From Alphaproteobacteria bacterium (GTDB lineage: Bacteria; Pseudomonadota; Alphaproteobacteria; Reyranellales; Reyranellaceae): a DNA stretch of 55,092 nucleotides. Every line of letters starts with the position of its first letter. Positions within the stretch are counted from its first letter, which is position 1. Shown one piece after another: positions 1-11,485 of this stretch. The translations under genes and the position numbers were made by a program. A model generated the notes under the pieces. The model was not told where the DNA came from, did not search any database, and saw nothing but the letters and a program-made list of their open reading frames with translations. Location: assembly GCA_016870115.1 (NCBI GenBank), contig VGCH01000020.1:1-55092 (forward strand), in the 5' to 3' direction.

Positions 1-30
1 GTCATCGTCGGCCCGACCCGCAAGACCTGA
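1..30 (+). CDS. 3' end of upstream gene, probably RND periplasmic adaptor (partial)
   Basis: The window opens in frame with nine codons (VIVGPTRKT) followed by TGA at 28-30, 19 bases before the RND permease start. Membrane-fusion (adaptor) subunits normally precede HAE1-type RND permeases in the same operon, so this tail most likely belongs to one. The assignment rests on context only, because nine residues carry no family signal. Confidence 0.4.
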   Translation, partial: VIVGPTRKT

Positions 31-49
31 ACCGCCGGAGTCCACCGCC

Positions 50-3000
50 ATGAACATGACGCGCATCGCCGTCGACAATCCGGTTTTCGCTACCATGGTG
101 ATGGTGGCGCTGCTGGTGATGGGGCTGTTCTCGTACCGCCAGCTCAGCGTCGAACAGTTCCCCAACGTCGACTTTCCCGTCGTGGTCGTGACCACCGACT
201 ATCCCGGCGCGTCCCCAGAGACGGTAGAGACAGAGATCACCCGGAAGATCGAGGAGGCGATCAATTCGATCTCAGGCCTCAAGTCTCTCTATTCACGCTC
301 CTTCGAGAGCCGCTCGCAAGTGATCGCCGAGTTCGAACTCTCGGTCTCGTCGGTCATCGCCACGCAGGACGTCCGCGAGAAGGTGCAACAAGTCCGCGCC
401 GGCTTCCGCACAGAGATCAAGGAACCGCTGATCCAGCGCTTCAATCCCGACGATCAGCCGGTGCTGTCGATCGCCATCCGCTCTGACATCCGCTCAGTGC
501 GCGATCTCACCACCCTCTCCGACCAGCTGATCGCCAAGCGCCTGCAAACCGTGCGCGACGTGGGCCGCGTCACGATCGTGGGCGGCGTGAAGCGACAGAT
601 CAACATTGAGCTCGATCCGGAACGCATGCAGGCGCTACGCGTGGGCGCCAACGACGTCTTGCGCGCGATCCGCGACGAGAACCAGAACTATCCCGCCGGC
701 AACGTGGCGCGCGGCAACGACGACCGAACCATCGAAATCACCGGCCGGATCGCGGACCCCGCCAGTTTCGGCAACCTGATCGTGGCACGCCGCGGCAACG
801 CGCCGGTCTATCTGCGCCAGGTCGCCACCGTCATCGACGGCGAGCAGGAGCGCGAGACGGCGGCGCTCCTGAACGGGCAGCGCGCGCTCGCGCTCGATGT
901 GGTGAAGACCCAGGGCGCCAACACAATCCAGGTCGCCAACGGCGCGCGGGAAATGGTGGCCGAACTGTTGTCCGGCCAGCTCCCGCCCGACATCAAGATC
1001 GACATCGTCCGGGACAGCTCGCGGGGCATCCAAAACTCGGTCAACAACGTCCAGCAAACAATGGTCGAGGGCGGCATCCTCACCATCCTGATCGTGTTTC
1101 TGTTCCTTCATTCATGGCGCAGCACGGTGATCACCGGCCTCGCGCTGCCGATCTCGGTCCTCGGCGCCTTCATGGTGCTGGCGGCGTTCGGCTTTACACT
1201 GAACGTCCTCACATTGATGGCGCTCAGCCTCGCCATCGGCATCCTGATCGACGATGCCATCGTGGTGCGCGAGAACATCATGCGCCACATCGGATTCGGC
1301 AAGACGCACCGACAGGCGGCCCTCGATGGCACCAACGAAATCGGGCTCGCGGTGCTCGCCACCACCTTCACCATTATCGCGGTGTTCCTGCCCGTGGCCT
1401 TCATGGGCGGGATTATCGGGCGATTCTTCTACCAGTTTGGGATCACCGTCGCGGCGGCCGTGCTGATCTCGCTCGTCGTGTCCTTCACGCTCGACCCCAT
1501 GCTGTCCAGCATCTGGTACGACCCCCAGGCCCATGGGCATAGCCGCTTCGCTCGTACCGTCAATGCCGCTCAGGAGCGCGCCAATCGTGTCTATGCCGCG
1601 GTCCTGAAACTCGCGCTCGGATGGCCCAAGACGACCTTGCTGATCGCCCTCGCCACCTTCGTGGGCTCCTTCCAGTTGCCCCGCTATATCGGCTTCGAGT
1701 TCGTCCCCGAAGCCGATCTCGGCGAGCAAGTGATCCTGGTGGAAGCTCCGGTCGGTTCGTCGCTTGACTACACCATCGCCAAACTGAACCAGATCGATGC
1801 GGCGGTCCGCGAGTTCCCGGAAATTCTCTACACCTACGCCACCGTCAATACCGGTCAGGCGATCGGCAAGAACCAGGGCAGCGTCTATCTCCGCTACAAG
1901 CCCATCAAGGAACGCACGCGCGGTCCGGTGACTCTCGCCCAGCCGATCCGCGACCGTCTGGCCTCAATTCCCGGCGTCATCACGTCTGTGACGTCGATTG
2001 GCGGCCCCGATGGCGGCGCGCAGAAGAAAATCCAGCTCTCCCTGCAGGGTCCCGACACCGCGACGCTCGACCAGCTTTCCCGCGAGGTGATGAGGCAGGC
2101 GCAGCAGATTCCGGGCCTGGTCGATCTCGACCGCAACCTCAAGGCGGCCAAACCGGTCTATTCAGTCCGAGTGCGGCGCGAGCTCGCGTCCGACCTGGGT
2201 CTCGGTTCCGCCCAGATCGCGCAGACGCTCCGCCCACTCTTCGCCGGCGAGGAGGCGAGCATCTGGAAGGCACCGGACGGCGAGAACTACGCAGTCGTGG
2301 TCCGGCTCCCCGCCGACGACCGCACCGGCCGAGCCGACCTAGACCGGATCTGGCTGACCGCCGGGCCCGAGCCGAGCGGTTTGCCGCGCATGATCCAGCT
2401 CTCGCAAGTGGCCGACGTGTCGGCGGATGTCGGTGCCTCGCAGATCAATCGGCGCAACCTCAGTCGTGAAGTCTGGATCACCGCCAACGTCGACGTGACG
2501 GCCACGTCAGCCGGCGAGGTAAGTGCTGCGTTGCAGAAGATCATCGACTCGACGCAGCTGCCGCCCGGCTACCGCTTCTCGTTCGGCGGCTCGACCAAGG
2601 ACATGCGAGAAAGCGCGGCCTACGCCGGCCAGGCGCTGCTGCTGGCGGTAATCCTGATCTACCTGATCCTCGCCTCGCAGTTCGGCAGCTTCCTGCAGCC
2701 GCTCGCCATCATGGTGTCGTTGCCGATGTCGCTGATCGGCGTGTTTCTGGGGCTCCTGATCGCCGGAACGACGCTCAATATTTTCAGCGCCATCGGCTTC
2801 ATCATGCTGATGGGACTGGTCACCAAGAACGCCATCCTTCTGGTCGATTTCTTCAATCAGGCGCGCGCACGCGGTGCTGCGCCGGACGAGGCGCTCCTCG
2901 AGGCCGGCTCGATCCGGTTGCGGCCGATCCTGATCACGACGCTCGCCATGGTGTTCGGCATGGTGCCGCTGGCCCTGGGCCTTGGTGAAGGCGCAAGCCA

Positions 3001-3172
3001 GCGCTCGCCCATGGCGCACGCGGTGATCGGCGGCCTGATCAGCTCGACCCTTCTGACGCTGGTCGTCGTTCCGGTCGTGCTGGTATACCTTGTCCGTGTG
3101 GGTCAATGGGCGACACGGCGCTTCAGCCGTTCCGCCGACGAGGAGGCCCGCGCGCACCAGCCTGCGGAGTGA
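50..3172 (+). CDS. RND efflux transporter permease subunit (HAE1/AcrB-MdtC type)
   Basis: This 1040-residue inner-membrane protein belongs to the RND superfamily of proton-driven drug and solute exporters, which work as trimers with a periplasmic adaptor and an outer-membrane channel. The length is typical. Visible features are the N-terminal TM segment after RIAVDNPVFA, a large periplasmic loop, the TM4 proton-relay pair in ILIDDAIVV (Asp about 401 and 402), a second periplasmic loop, and C-terminal TM helices with FIMLMGLVTKNAILLVDF. The ATG at 50 has GGAG nine bases upstream; ATG 56 is too far from that site. The gene follows a probable adaptor tail and its stop lies one base before the next ATG, so the two are likely cotranscribed. 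The substrate cannot be deduced. Confidence 0.95.
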   Translation: MNMTRIAVDNPVFATMVMVALLVMGLFSYRQLSVEQFPNVDFPVVVVTTDYPGASPETVETEITRKIEEAINSISGLKSLYSRSFESRSQVIAEFELSVSSVIATQDVREKVQQVRAGFRTEIKEPLIQRFNPDDQPVLSIAIRSDIRSVRDLTTLSDQLIAKRLQTVRDVGRVTIVGGVKRQINIELDPERMQALRVGANDVLRAIRDENQNYPAGNVARGNDDRTIEITGRIADPASFGNLIVARRGNAPVYLRQVATVIDGEQERETAALLNGQRALALDVVKTQGANTIQVANGAREMVAELLSGQLPPDIKIDIVRDSSRGIQNSVNNVQQTMVEGGILTILIVFLFLHSWRSTVITGLALPISVLGAFMVLAAFGFTLNVLTLMALSLAIGILIDDAIVVRENIMRHIGFGKTHRQAALDGTNEIGLAVLATTFTIIAVFLPVAFMGGIIGRFFYQFGITVAAAVLISLVVSFTLDPMLSSIWYDPQAHGHSRFARTVNAAQERANRVYAAVLKLALGWPKTTLLIALATFVGSFQLPRYIGFEFVPEADLGEQVILVEAPVGSSLDYTIAKLNQIDAAVREFPEILYTYATVNTGQAIGKNQGSVYLRYKPIKERTRGPVTLAQPIRDRLASIPGVITSVTSIGGPDGGAQKKIQLSLQGPDTATLDQLSREVMRQAQQIPGLVDLDRNLKAAKPVYSVRVRRELASDLGLGSAQIAQTLRPLFAGEEASIWKAPDGENYAVVVRLPADDRTGRADLDRIWLTAGPEPSGLPRMIQLSQVADVSADVGASQINRRNLSREVWITANVDVTATSAGEVSAALQKIIDSTQLPPGYRFSFGGSTKDMRESAAYAGQALLLAVILIYLILASQFGSFLQPLAIMVSLPMSLIGVFLGLLIAGTTLNIFSAIGFIMLMGLVTKNAILLVDFFNQARARGAAPDEALLEAGSIRLRPILITTLAMVFGMVPLALGLGEGASQRSPMAHAVIGGLISSTLLTLVVVPVVLVYLVRVGQWATRRFSRSADEEARAHQPAE

Positions 3173-3173
3173 C

Positions 3174-4355
3174 ATGCCCGACGGCGCCGCCTCGGTCTCC
3201 CTCAGAATTGTCGATAGCCTGGGCGGCGTCGACGCGGCGGCATGGGACGCCTGCGCGCTTGTGCCGGACGCACAGGGCAATCCGTTTGTCTGCCACGCCT
3301 TCCTGAAAGCGCTTGAAGATTCAGGCTCAGTCGGCCGTCGCTCGGGATGGCAGCCGCAATATCTTCTCGCCGAGGGCGCCGACGGCACGCTTTGGGGAGC
3401 CGCCCCTCTCTATCTCAAGGGTCACTCCCAGGGCGAGTACATCTTCGACCACAATTGGGCCCGCGCCTTCGAGCAGGCGGGCGGCAACTACTATCCCAAG
3501 CTCCAGCTCGCGGTACCCTTCACGCCCGTGCCGGGTCCCCGCTTGTTTGCGCGCCCCGGCCCGACCGAAGGCGCGGTTCGGGACGCGTTGATCGACATGC
3601 TGGCCAAGATCGCCGGCGACAATCGCCTCAGCTCGGTGCATGCAACCTTCTGCACGGAGCAGGAGTGGCGGCGCTTCGGAGACCGCGGCTGGCTGCAGCG
3701 GCTGGGGCACCAGTATCACTGGTCGAACGCGGGCTATCGCACGTTTGACGATTTCCTTTCGGCTCTCTCCTCGCGCAAGCGCAAAGCGATTCGCAAGGAG
3801 CGCGATCAGGTTCGACGCGAGGGACTGAACATCCGCACCCTCTCCGGCGCCGAGATCACCTCGGATCACTGGGACGCCTTCTTCGCCTTCTACATGGATA
3901 CCGGTGGCCGCAAATGGGGTTCGCCCTATCTCACCCGGTCGTTCTTCGACATCCTGGGCGCGACCATGGCCGACCGCGTCGTGCTTGTGCTGGCCGAGGC
4001 CGATGGCCGCCCGGTCGGGGGAGCCTTGAACATGCGCGGCGACGACGCGCTGTACGGCCGCTACTGGGGCTGCCTGGAAAGCCACGCGTTCCTGCATTTC
4101 GAGGCCTGCTACTACCGCGCCATCGACTATGCGATCGCGCACGGCCTGGCGCGCGTCGAGGCGGGAGCGCAGGGCGATCACAAGCTGCAGCGCGGCTACC
4201 TGCCCGTCCCGACCTACTCCGCCCACTGGATCGTCGATCCGCGCTTCCGCAGAGCTGTCGCGGACTATCTGGAGCGCGAGCGGCCGGCGGTCGAGAGCGA
4301 GATTCGCGATCTCGCGGCCTTCTCGCCTTTCCGCAAGGACGGCGACGCCGGCTGA
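3174..4355 (+). CDS. GNAT/FemAB-like acyltransferase family protein (DUF482 type)
   Basis: This 393-residue protein resembles the FemAB-like/GNAT family once called DUF482 or 'peptidoglycan biosynthesis/recognition' proteins. Recognisable family segments are NPFVCHAFLKALEDSG near the N-terminus, the basic stretch SSRKRKAIRKERDQVR, FYMDTGGRKWGSPYL, and the C-terminal LARVEAGAQGDHKLQRGY followed by YSAHWI. The reading frame stays open upstream to 3090 inside the RND gene, but the ATG at 3174, one base past the RND stop, is the sensible start. The substrate is unknown; attachment of amino acids or acyl groups to an envelope precursor is a family-based guess. It is probably translated from the efflux operon mRNA. 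Confidence 0.85.
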   Translation: MPDGAASVSLRIVDSLGGVDAAAWDACALVPDAQGNPFVCHAFLKALEDSGSVGRRSGWQPQYLLAEGADGTLWGAAPLYLKGHSQGEYIFDHNWARAFEQAGGNYYPKLQLAVPFTPVPGPRLFARPGPTEGAVRDALIDMLAKIAGDNRLSSVHATFCTEQEWRRFGDRGWLQRLGHQYHWSNAGYRTFDDFLSALSSRKRKAIRKERDQVRREGLNIRTLSGAEITSDHWDAFFAFYMDTGGRKWGSPYLTRSFFDILGATMADRVVLVLAEADGRPVGGALNMRGDDALYGRYWGCLESHAFLHFEACYYRAIDYAIAHGLARVEAGAQGDHKLQRGYLPVPTYSAHWIVDPRFRRAVADYLERERPAVESEIRDLAAFSPFRKDGDAG

Positions 4356-4362
4356 CGTCGTC

Positions 4363-4536
4363 TCAGCGGCTGCCCGCCATCAGAATGCCGAGGAAGAACA
4401 GCACGAAAAAGATCGCCTGCGACGTGAGGCCGTAGGGCGCCTGCCAGCCCGCGCGTTCGACAATGTGCGACACCATCCAGAACACCGCCGTGCCGAGCAC
4501 GGCGGCCCGCAATGCGCGCCCGAGCGATCCGAACAT
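4363..4536 (-). CDS. small membrane protein, 57 residues, unknown function
   Basis: A 58-codon frame lies in the gap between clpA and the convergent acyltransferase gene. It starts MFGSLGRALRAAV and ends FLGILMAGSR. Two hydrophobic stretches (about residues 10-24 and 40-54) flank a short polar loop (HIVERAGWQAP), which suggests a two-helix membrane hairpin. It starts 15 bases after the clpA stop on the same strand, so it could share the clpSA mRNA. I recognise no family. Coding is supported by fit to the gap, sensible composition and the membrane pattern, not by homology. Confidence 0.55.
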   Translation of the reverse strand: MFGSLGRALRAAVLGTAVFWMVSHIVERAGWQAPYGLTSQAIFFVLFFLGILMAGSR

Positions 4537-4551
4537 CCCCGCGCCAGCCGG

Positions 4552-6867
<2,316 letters not shown>

Positions 6868-6896
6868 GGACATGCTCCACCCCGTAATCGGTCGGG

Positions 6897-7361
6897 TTAC
6901 TCTTTCTCCAGCGTGCACTGCAGCGGATGCTGATTCTTGCGCGCATAGTCGACGGTCTGCGTGACCTTGGTTTCGGCGATCTCGTAGGTGTAGACCCCGC
7001 ACACACCCACGCCCTTCTGGTGGACGTGCAGCATGATCTGGGTCGCTTCTTCGCGGTCGCGATGGAAGATGCGCTGCAGAACGTCGACCACGAACTCCAT
7101 CGGCGTGTAGTCGTCGTTCAGCATCAGCACCTTGTACATCGAGGGCTTCTTGGTGCGTGTGCGGGTCAGTGTAAGGGCGCCGGTCCGCCCGTCATCGTCG
7201 CCCCCGTCGCGGCGCGGCGGCTGCGGTGGCTGGCCCGGCCCCCCCGGCCCCTGCGGCGGCTCGCCCGTCCCGCCCGTTCTCTGAAATTCCGTCCGATGCA
7301 CTGCGCTCGATCCCGTCCCGCCCGTATTCCGTCCAAAGTATATAGGCACGAAGCGCGCCAA
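6897..7361 (-). CDS. clpS: ATP-dependent Clp protease adaptor ClpS
   Basis: ClpS binds destabilising N-terminal residues and delivers those proteins to ClpA. The core carries the family signature [17 protein letters not shown], the helix with IMLHVHQKG, and YEIAETKV near the C-terminus. In front is an unusually long Gly/Pro-rich tail ([20 protein letters not shown]) that is probably disordered. The start is uncertain. TTG at 7361 has GAGG five bases upstream and lies two bases from the preceding gene; GTG at 7301 would give 134 residues. A TATACT-like box (7336-7341 region) inside the longer form might favour the shorter one. The gene sits directly upstream of clpA. Confidence 0.93.
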   Translation of the reverse strand: MARFVPIYFGRNTGGTGSSAVHRTEFQRTGGTGEPPQGPGGPGQPPQPPRRDGGDDDGRTGALTLTRTRTKKPSMYKVLMLNDDYTPMEFVVDVLQRIFHRDREEATQIMLHVHQKGVGVCGVYTYEIAETKVTQTVDYARKNQHPLQCTLEKE

Positions 7362-7363
7362 AG

Positions 7364-8065
7364 CTACCTCGGGCGAACTCCGTCCCGACCGACCTCCAGC
7401 CGCCAGCGATCCGTGGTTTGGGCGCGGCGCGGATCCCGGTTCGGGTCGCGCCGCAGCTCCGCAGGCTCGAGTGCGCGCGGTCGGTTTACCGGAGTGGCCA
7501 CGGGGTCGAGGTCGAACAGAACCGCCGCGAACGACGCGCGCGCGAAGCCATCCGTCGGGTGATGGTAGGCCTGAAAGCCCCAGCTACCCGCGCGACACGA
7601 CGCGACGCTCCACCAGAAATCGGCGTCATGCAGAGTGAGCTGTGCCGGCGCCGGTCCGAAGGCGGCGCTCTGCTCCAGAGCGGCTGTCAGGCGGCTCATG
7701 TCGGCGGCGGCGAGGAGCCGCGTCCCGCGCTTGGGACGCCACGGCAGGAGCAGATCGCCTGCTGAGGAGACGGAGATCGCCGACGCCGCGCCTTGCTCGC
7801 CCCAGACCATGGATGAGAGATGCGCGGTTCCATCGGCCATTACCTCGAGCTCGTAGGCGCGGACTTGCTCCGCCCAGACGGCGTTGTAGATCAGTCGAAT
7901 TCGAGTCGGGGTCCCGGCCCGACACCCGCTCCGGACGTCCGTACCAGCGGCATGGTCGAACCAGTTGAAGCTGCGCAGAACCGGCTCGGCCACCGCCTGC
8001 GCCGAGGCGGGGCCGCCCAGGCACGAGACCATCGCCAGTCCCAGCATCATCCGACGCAAAGCCAT
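7364..8065 (-). CDS. secreted protein of unknown function upstream of clpS
   Basis: This 233-residue protein begins [18 protein letters not shown] and has a good Sec signal peptide with likely cleavage after PASAQA. The mature part includes [38 protein letters not shown] and a charged Arg-rich tail. Two Cys residues in the mature region could form a disulphide. I recognise no family. The stop is two bases from the clpS start on the same strand, so it probably shares a transcript with clpS-clpA, although a periplasmic protein has no obvious link to that cytoplasmic protease. Conservation of the pairing would show whether the link matters. Confidence 0.7.
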   Translation of the reverse strand: MALRRMMLGLAMVSCLGGPASAQAVAEPVLRSFNWFDHAAGTDVRSGCRAGTPTRIRLIYNAVWAEQVRAYELEVMADGTAHLSSMVWGEQGAASAISVSSAGDLLLPWRPKRGTRLLAAADMSRLTAALEQSAAFGPAPAQLTLHDADFWWSVASCRAGSWGFQAYHHPTDGFARASFAAVLFDLDPVATPVNRPRALEPAELRRDPNRDPRRAQTTDRWRLEVGRDGVRPR

Positions 8066-8123
8066 TTCGCCCTCCGTTGTCCGACGGTGCCAACCAAAAG
8101 GGGCAGCCGCGCGGCAAGCTGCG

Positions 8124-8152
8124 TTGCATTCTCACAGAGTTTTCAGTACTAT
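8124..8152 (+). promoter_or_regulatory. candidate promoter for the D,D-carboxypeptidase gene
   Basis: TTGCAT (8124-8129) and TACTAT (8147-8152) are separated by 17 bases in the locally AT-richer divergent gap upstream of the ATG at 8198. Each box departs from consensus at two or three positions, so this is a suggestion only. Confidence 0.35.
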
Positions 8153-8197
8153 AGCAAGATTACGCCCTAACCATCTGATTAGGCCTGTGAATTGGAC

Positions 8198-9670
8198 ATG
8201 CGTATTCCTGCCTTTCCAAGCGGATTCCTGCGCTCCTGGGCGGCGGCCTGCGCCCTCGCCGCCTTGGCGCTCGTCCCGTATGCCGCCGAGGCGCAAAGCA
8301 ATGGGAACAAGAGCCGCGCGGGAACGCCGCAAAAAGCGGTTCGTGGGCCGGCCAAAGCCGCTATCGCTGCGCCCGCCGTCTGGGCACCCAATCCGGGCGT
8401 GACGTCACGCGACGCCTTCCTCGCCATCGATGCCGGCACGGGCCGCGATCTCGCATCGGATCGCCCCGACGAACTGCGCCACCCGGCGTCGCTCACCAAG
8501 CTGATGACCCTCTACATGACGTTCTCGGCGCTCGACTCCGGTCGGCTGTCGCCGGGTCAGTCGCTGCCGGTTTCTCTTGCCGCGGTGAACGTACAGCCCA
8601 CCAAGATGGGCGCCGCATTGGGCGGGACACTGAGCGTGCGTGACGCCGCGATGGGACTGATTACCCGCTCGGCCAACGATGCCGCTGTGGTGCTCGCCGA
8701 GGCTCTCGCTGGAAGCGAGGAGGAGTTCGCCCGCGCGATGACCCAGCGCGCCCGCCAGCTCGGCATGCTGCAAACTACTTTCCGCAATGCGTCGGGCCTG
8801 CCGCATCGCGAGCAGGTCACCACGGCGCGCGACATGGCCCGTCTTGGGCAGGCGCTGCTGCGGGACTTCCCGCACTACTACGCTCTGTTCTCGACGCAGA
8901 CCTATCTCTACCGCGGCCGGCCGCTCGAGAATCACAATCGCATGCTCCAGACCTATCCGGGCGCCGACGGCATGAAGACCGGCTACACCATGGCTTCGGG
9001 ATTCAACCTGGTGATGTCGGCCTCCCGCGACGGCCGCCGGGTGATCGGCGTGGTAATGGGTGGCGACAGCGCTTCGCTGCGCGACCGCGACATGGCCGTG
9101 CTCATGGATCGCGGTTTCGCCGCCGCCCAGGCCCAGAGCCTGCCAGCCTGGAGCGCGCCCCGCCCGCCAGCAACCGCCCGCTATTCCGCCGTGAACTTCG
9201 CGCCGGGCATGCCCCTCCCGAAAACCGACCCGCCGGCACGCAGCATCGTTCGCGCTGAACCGCCCGCCGCCCCTGCCCCTCCCGCGTCCGCCACCGCGGC
9301 GGCTCCCCACGACCCCGCCGCGCCGACACCAGGATCCGGTCCGCGTGTCGCGGCGCCGGCCCCCGCGCCACCCGCCCCTGGACCCGCGCCAGCTCAGCTT
9401 GGCGGCTGGGTGATCCAGATCGGGTCTTTCAACGACTCCCGCACGGCCGAGGTGGCTCTGGAACGCGCCAGCGGATCGTTGCCGTCGCTCGCGGGCAAAG
9501 CGGCGCCCACGATCGACGAAATCCAACTCGCCGGAAAGTCCTTCCACCGTGCCCGCCTCGCCAACCTCTCGCAGGACGAAGCGTTGGACGGGTGCAAGCG
9601 ACTGGAGCAGCGAAAGATCTTCTGCGCCGCCCTTCAGGTTACGGCCTGGAATACCGCCGGCGCGCGCTGA
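8198..9670 (+). CDS. D-alanyl-D-alanine carboxypeptidase (peptidase S11) with SPOR domain
   Basis: This periplasmic low-molecular-weight penicillin-binding protein trims the terminal D-Ala of peptidoglycan stem peptides. The 490-residue protein has a signal peptide (LAALALVPYAAEAQS). The three active-site motifs of the family are present: SLTK with nucleophile Ser about 98, SAN at about 158-160, and KTG at about 260. A long Pro/Ala linker (about 325-400) leads to a C-terminal SPOR domain (GGWVIQIGSFND onward), which usually binds denuded septal glycan. The ATG at 8198 is preferred over an in-frame TTG two codons earlier. The 3' end overlaps the convergent cyclotransferase gene by 32 bases. 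Confidence 0.95.
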   Translation: MRIPAFPSGFLRSWAAACALAALALVPYAAEAQSNGNKSRAGTPQKAVRGPAKAAIAAPAVWAPNPGVTSRDAFLAIDAGTGRDLASDRPDELRHPASLTKLMTLYMTFSALDSGRLSPGQSLPVSLAAVNVQPTKMGAALGGTLSVRDAAMGLITRSANDAAVVLAEALAGSEEEFARAMTQRARQLGMLQTTFRNASGLPHREQVTTARDMARLGQALLRDFPHYYALFSTQTYLYRGRPLENHNRMLQTYPGADGMKTGYTMASGFNLVMSASRDGRRVIGVVMGGDSASLRDRDMAVLMDRGFAAAQAQSLPAWSAPRPPATARYSAVNFAPGMPLPKTDPPARSIVRAEPPAAPAPPASATAAAPHDPAAPTPGSGPRVAAPAPAPPAPGPAPAQLGGWVIQIGSFNDSRTAEVALERASGSLPSLAGKAAPTIDEIQLAGKSFHRARLANLSQDEALDGCKRLEQRKIFCAALQVTAWNTAGAR

Positions 9671-10073
9671 GCGCCTCAGTAATCCGCGCGACGAACGCGC
9701 GCTTGTCCATGCGCTGCCAGCGCACGAGGTCCCACGACCTGCGGCTGGGCTTCAGGCGGCTCACGATCGGGTCGAAAACGCGAGCCGGCACGCGGCGGCC
9801 GGCGACCACGACACCCACCACGACCACGCGATAGCCAGGTCCCTCATAGGCGGACAGCGCCGCGACGTCGCGTGCGCTGAGGCCTCGCACAATCGCGCCA
9901 TCGACGTGTCCCTTGCGATCCTCGACCGCCACCGGATAGCTGCCGCCCTGCACCCGCCAGCGCGAACGGCCGTAAAGACGCGCCGGAATGAAGGCAGCGG
10001 GCGGCAACCGATGGCCAAGGACCATCGCTATGACGTCCCGATCGAGCAGGGTGCCATAGAAGAAGAACGTCAC
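9639..10073 (-). CDS. gamma-glutamylcyclotransferase family protein
   Basis: This 144-residue protein has the AIG2/GGCT fold signature FFYGTLLD at the N-terminus and YEGPGYR, which supplies the expected catalytic Glu. Members act on gamma-glutamyl amines or peptides; the actual substrate is not predictable here. The GTG start at 10073 has GAGG six bases upstream and lies eight bases after the phosphomannomutase stop. It is therefore probably the last gene of the galU-ugd-PMM operon, although its activity has no obvious link to nucleotide-sugar synthesis. Confidence 0.85.
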   Translation of the reverse strand: MTFFFYGTLLDRDVIAMVLGHRLPPAAFIPARLYGRSRWRVQGGSYPVAVEDRKGHVDGAIVRGLSARDVAALSAYEGPGYRVVVVGVVVAGRRVPARVFDPIVSRLKPSRRSWDLVRWQRMDKRAFVARITEALSARRRYSRP

Positions 10074-10081
10074 CGCCCGCC

Positions 10082-11485
10082 TCAGTGATGACCTGCGCCA
10101 GCGTCGTCAGGAAGCGTCACGCCGGAAGCAGCAAGCGCCTTCTTCAGATCGCCCATCAGCCGATCGAGCCCGCCCTGATCGGCCGACTCGCATCGTGCCA
10201 CCAGCACTGGCTGCGTGTTCGACGCGCGCAGCAGCCACCATCCGTATGGTGTGTTCACGCGCACGCCATCGATATCCGACATGTTGGTGCCCGCCGCCTT
10301 CAGCCGCGCCTTGACCTCCTCGACGACGCCGAACTTGCGGCGGTCCTCGCAGTCGAACCGCAGCTCGGGCGTATTGATCGGCTGTGGCAGCCCATCTCGC
10401 ATCTCGGCGAGCGACTGCGACCCGGCGGCAACGATGTTGAGCAGGCGCAGTCCGCAATAGAGTGCGTCATCGAAACCGTAGAACGTGTCGGCAAAGAAGA
10501 TGTGCCCGCTCATCTCGCCCGCGAGCGGCGCGCCCAGCTCGGCCATCTTGGTCTTGATGAGCGAGTGCCCGGTCTTCCACATCAGCGGTTTGCCGCCGGC
10601 GCGCGCGACTTCGTCGAAGAGAACCTGACTCGCCTTTACATCCGCGATGATGGTGGCGCCCGGCCGAGTCTTCAGGACGTCGCGGGCCCACAGCACAAGA
10701 AGCTGATCGCCCCAAAGGATGCGGCCCTTGCCGTCGATCGCACCGATGCGATCGCCGTCACCATCGAACGCGATCCCGAGATCGCAACCGCGCCGCGCCA
10801 CCTCGGCCGCGAGCTGTTCCAAGTTCTTCGGAACCGTGGGATCGGGATGGTGCGCGGGGAACGTGCCGTCGACCTTCTCGTTCAGGACGAAATGCTCGCC
10901 CGGCAGCTTGTCCACCACCGCGCGGATGGAGACACCCACGGCGCCGTTGCCCGTGTCCCAGGCGACCTTGAGCTTGCGGCCCGGCTTGACGTCCCGCAGC
11001 AGTCGCGCGGCGTAGTCGGCCAGGACATTTTTCTCCTCGACCTTGCCGGCGCCGCTCTCGAAATCGCCGGCGGCCGCGACACGACCCAGCGTCTGGATGT
11101 CCTCGCCGAAAAAGGACTTGCGGCCCATCATCATCTTGAAGCCGTTGAAGTCCGGCGGATTGTGCGAGCCGGTGATCATGATCCCGCCGTCGGTCTCGAG
11201 ATGCCAGACGGCGAAATAGAGCATCGGCGTGGATACCGTGCCGATATCCACGACGTCGACGCCCGCCGCCTGCAGACCCGCCCGGCAAGCGCCCGACAGC
11301 TCGGGCGAGCTCAGCCGCCCGTCGCGGCCCAGCGCGACGCGCTTGCCGCCCTTGCGCCGCACCAGCGTGCCGAACGCCCGACCGATCGCGCGCGCGTCGG
11401 CGACATGCAGCGTCTTTCCGACGACGCCGCGGATGTCGTACTCGCGCAGGATCGTGGATTCGAAGTGGTGAGATGCAGCACTCAT
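10082..11485 (-). CDS. phosphomannomutase/phosphoglucomutase
   Basis: This alpha-D-phosphohexomutase interconverts hexose 1- and 6-phosphates, feeding UDP-glucose and GDP-mannose routes for polysaccharides and LPS. The 467-residue protein shows all family loops: the phosphoserine loop MITGSHNPP (Ser about 107; Gly replaces the commoner Ala), the metal site DGDGDR at about 241-246, the sugar-binding GEMSGH, and a C-terminal phosphate-binding region near RASNTQP. The ATG at 11485 overlaps the ugd stop as ATGA, which fixes the start and implies translational coupling. It resembles AlgC/ManB-type enzymes. Confidence 0.93.
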   Translation of the reverse strand: MSAASHHFESTILREYDIRGVVGKTLHVADARAIGRAFGTLVRRKGGKRVALGRDGRLSSPELSGACRAGLQAAGVDVVDIGTVSTPMLYFAVWHLETDGGIMITGSHNPPDFNGFKMMMGRKSFFGEDIQTLGRVAAAGDFESGAGKVEEKNVLADYAARLLRDVKPGRKLKVAWDTGNGAVGVSIRAVVDKLPGEHFVLNEKVDGTFPAHHPDPTVPKNLEQLAAEVARRGCDLGIAFDGDGDRIGAIDGKGRILWGDQLLVLWARDVLKTRPGATIIADVKASQVLFDEVARAGGKPLMWKTGHSLIKTKMAELGAPLAGEMSGHIFFADTFYGFDDALYCGLRLLNIVAAGSQSLAEMRDGLPQPINTPELRFDCEDRRKFGVVEEVKARLKAAGTNMSDIDGVRVNTPYGWWLLRASNTQPVLVARCESADQGGLDRLMGDLKKALAASGVTLPDDAGAGHH

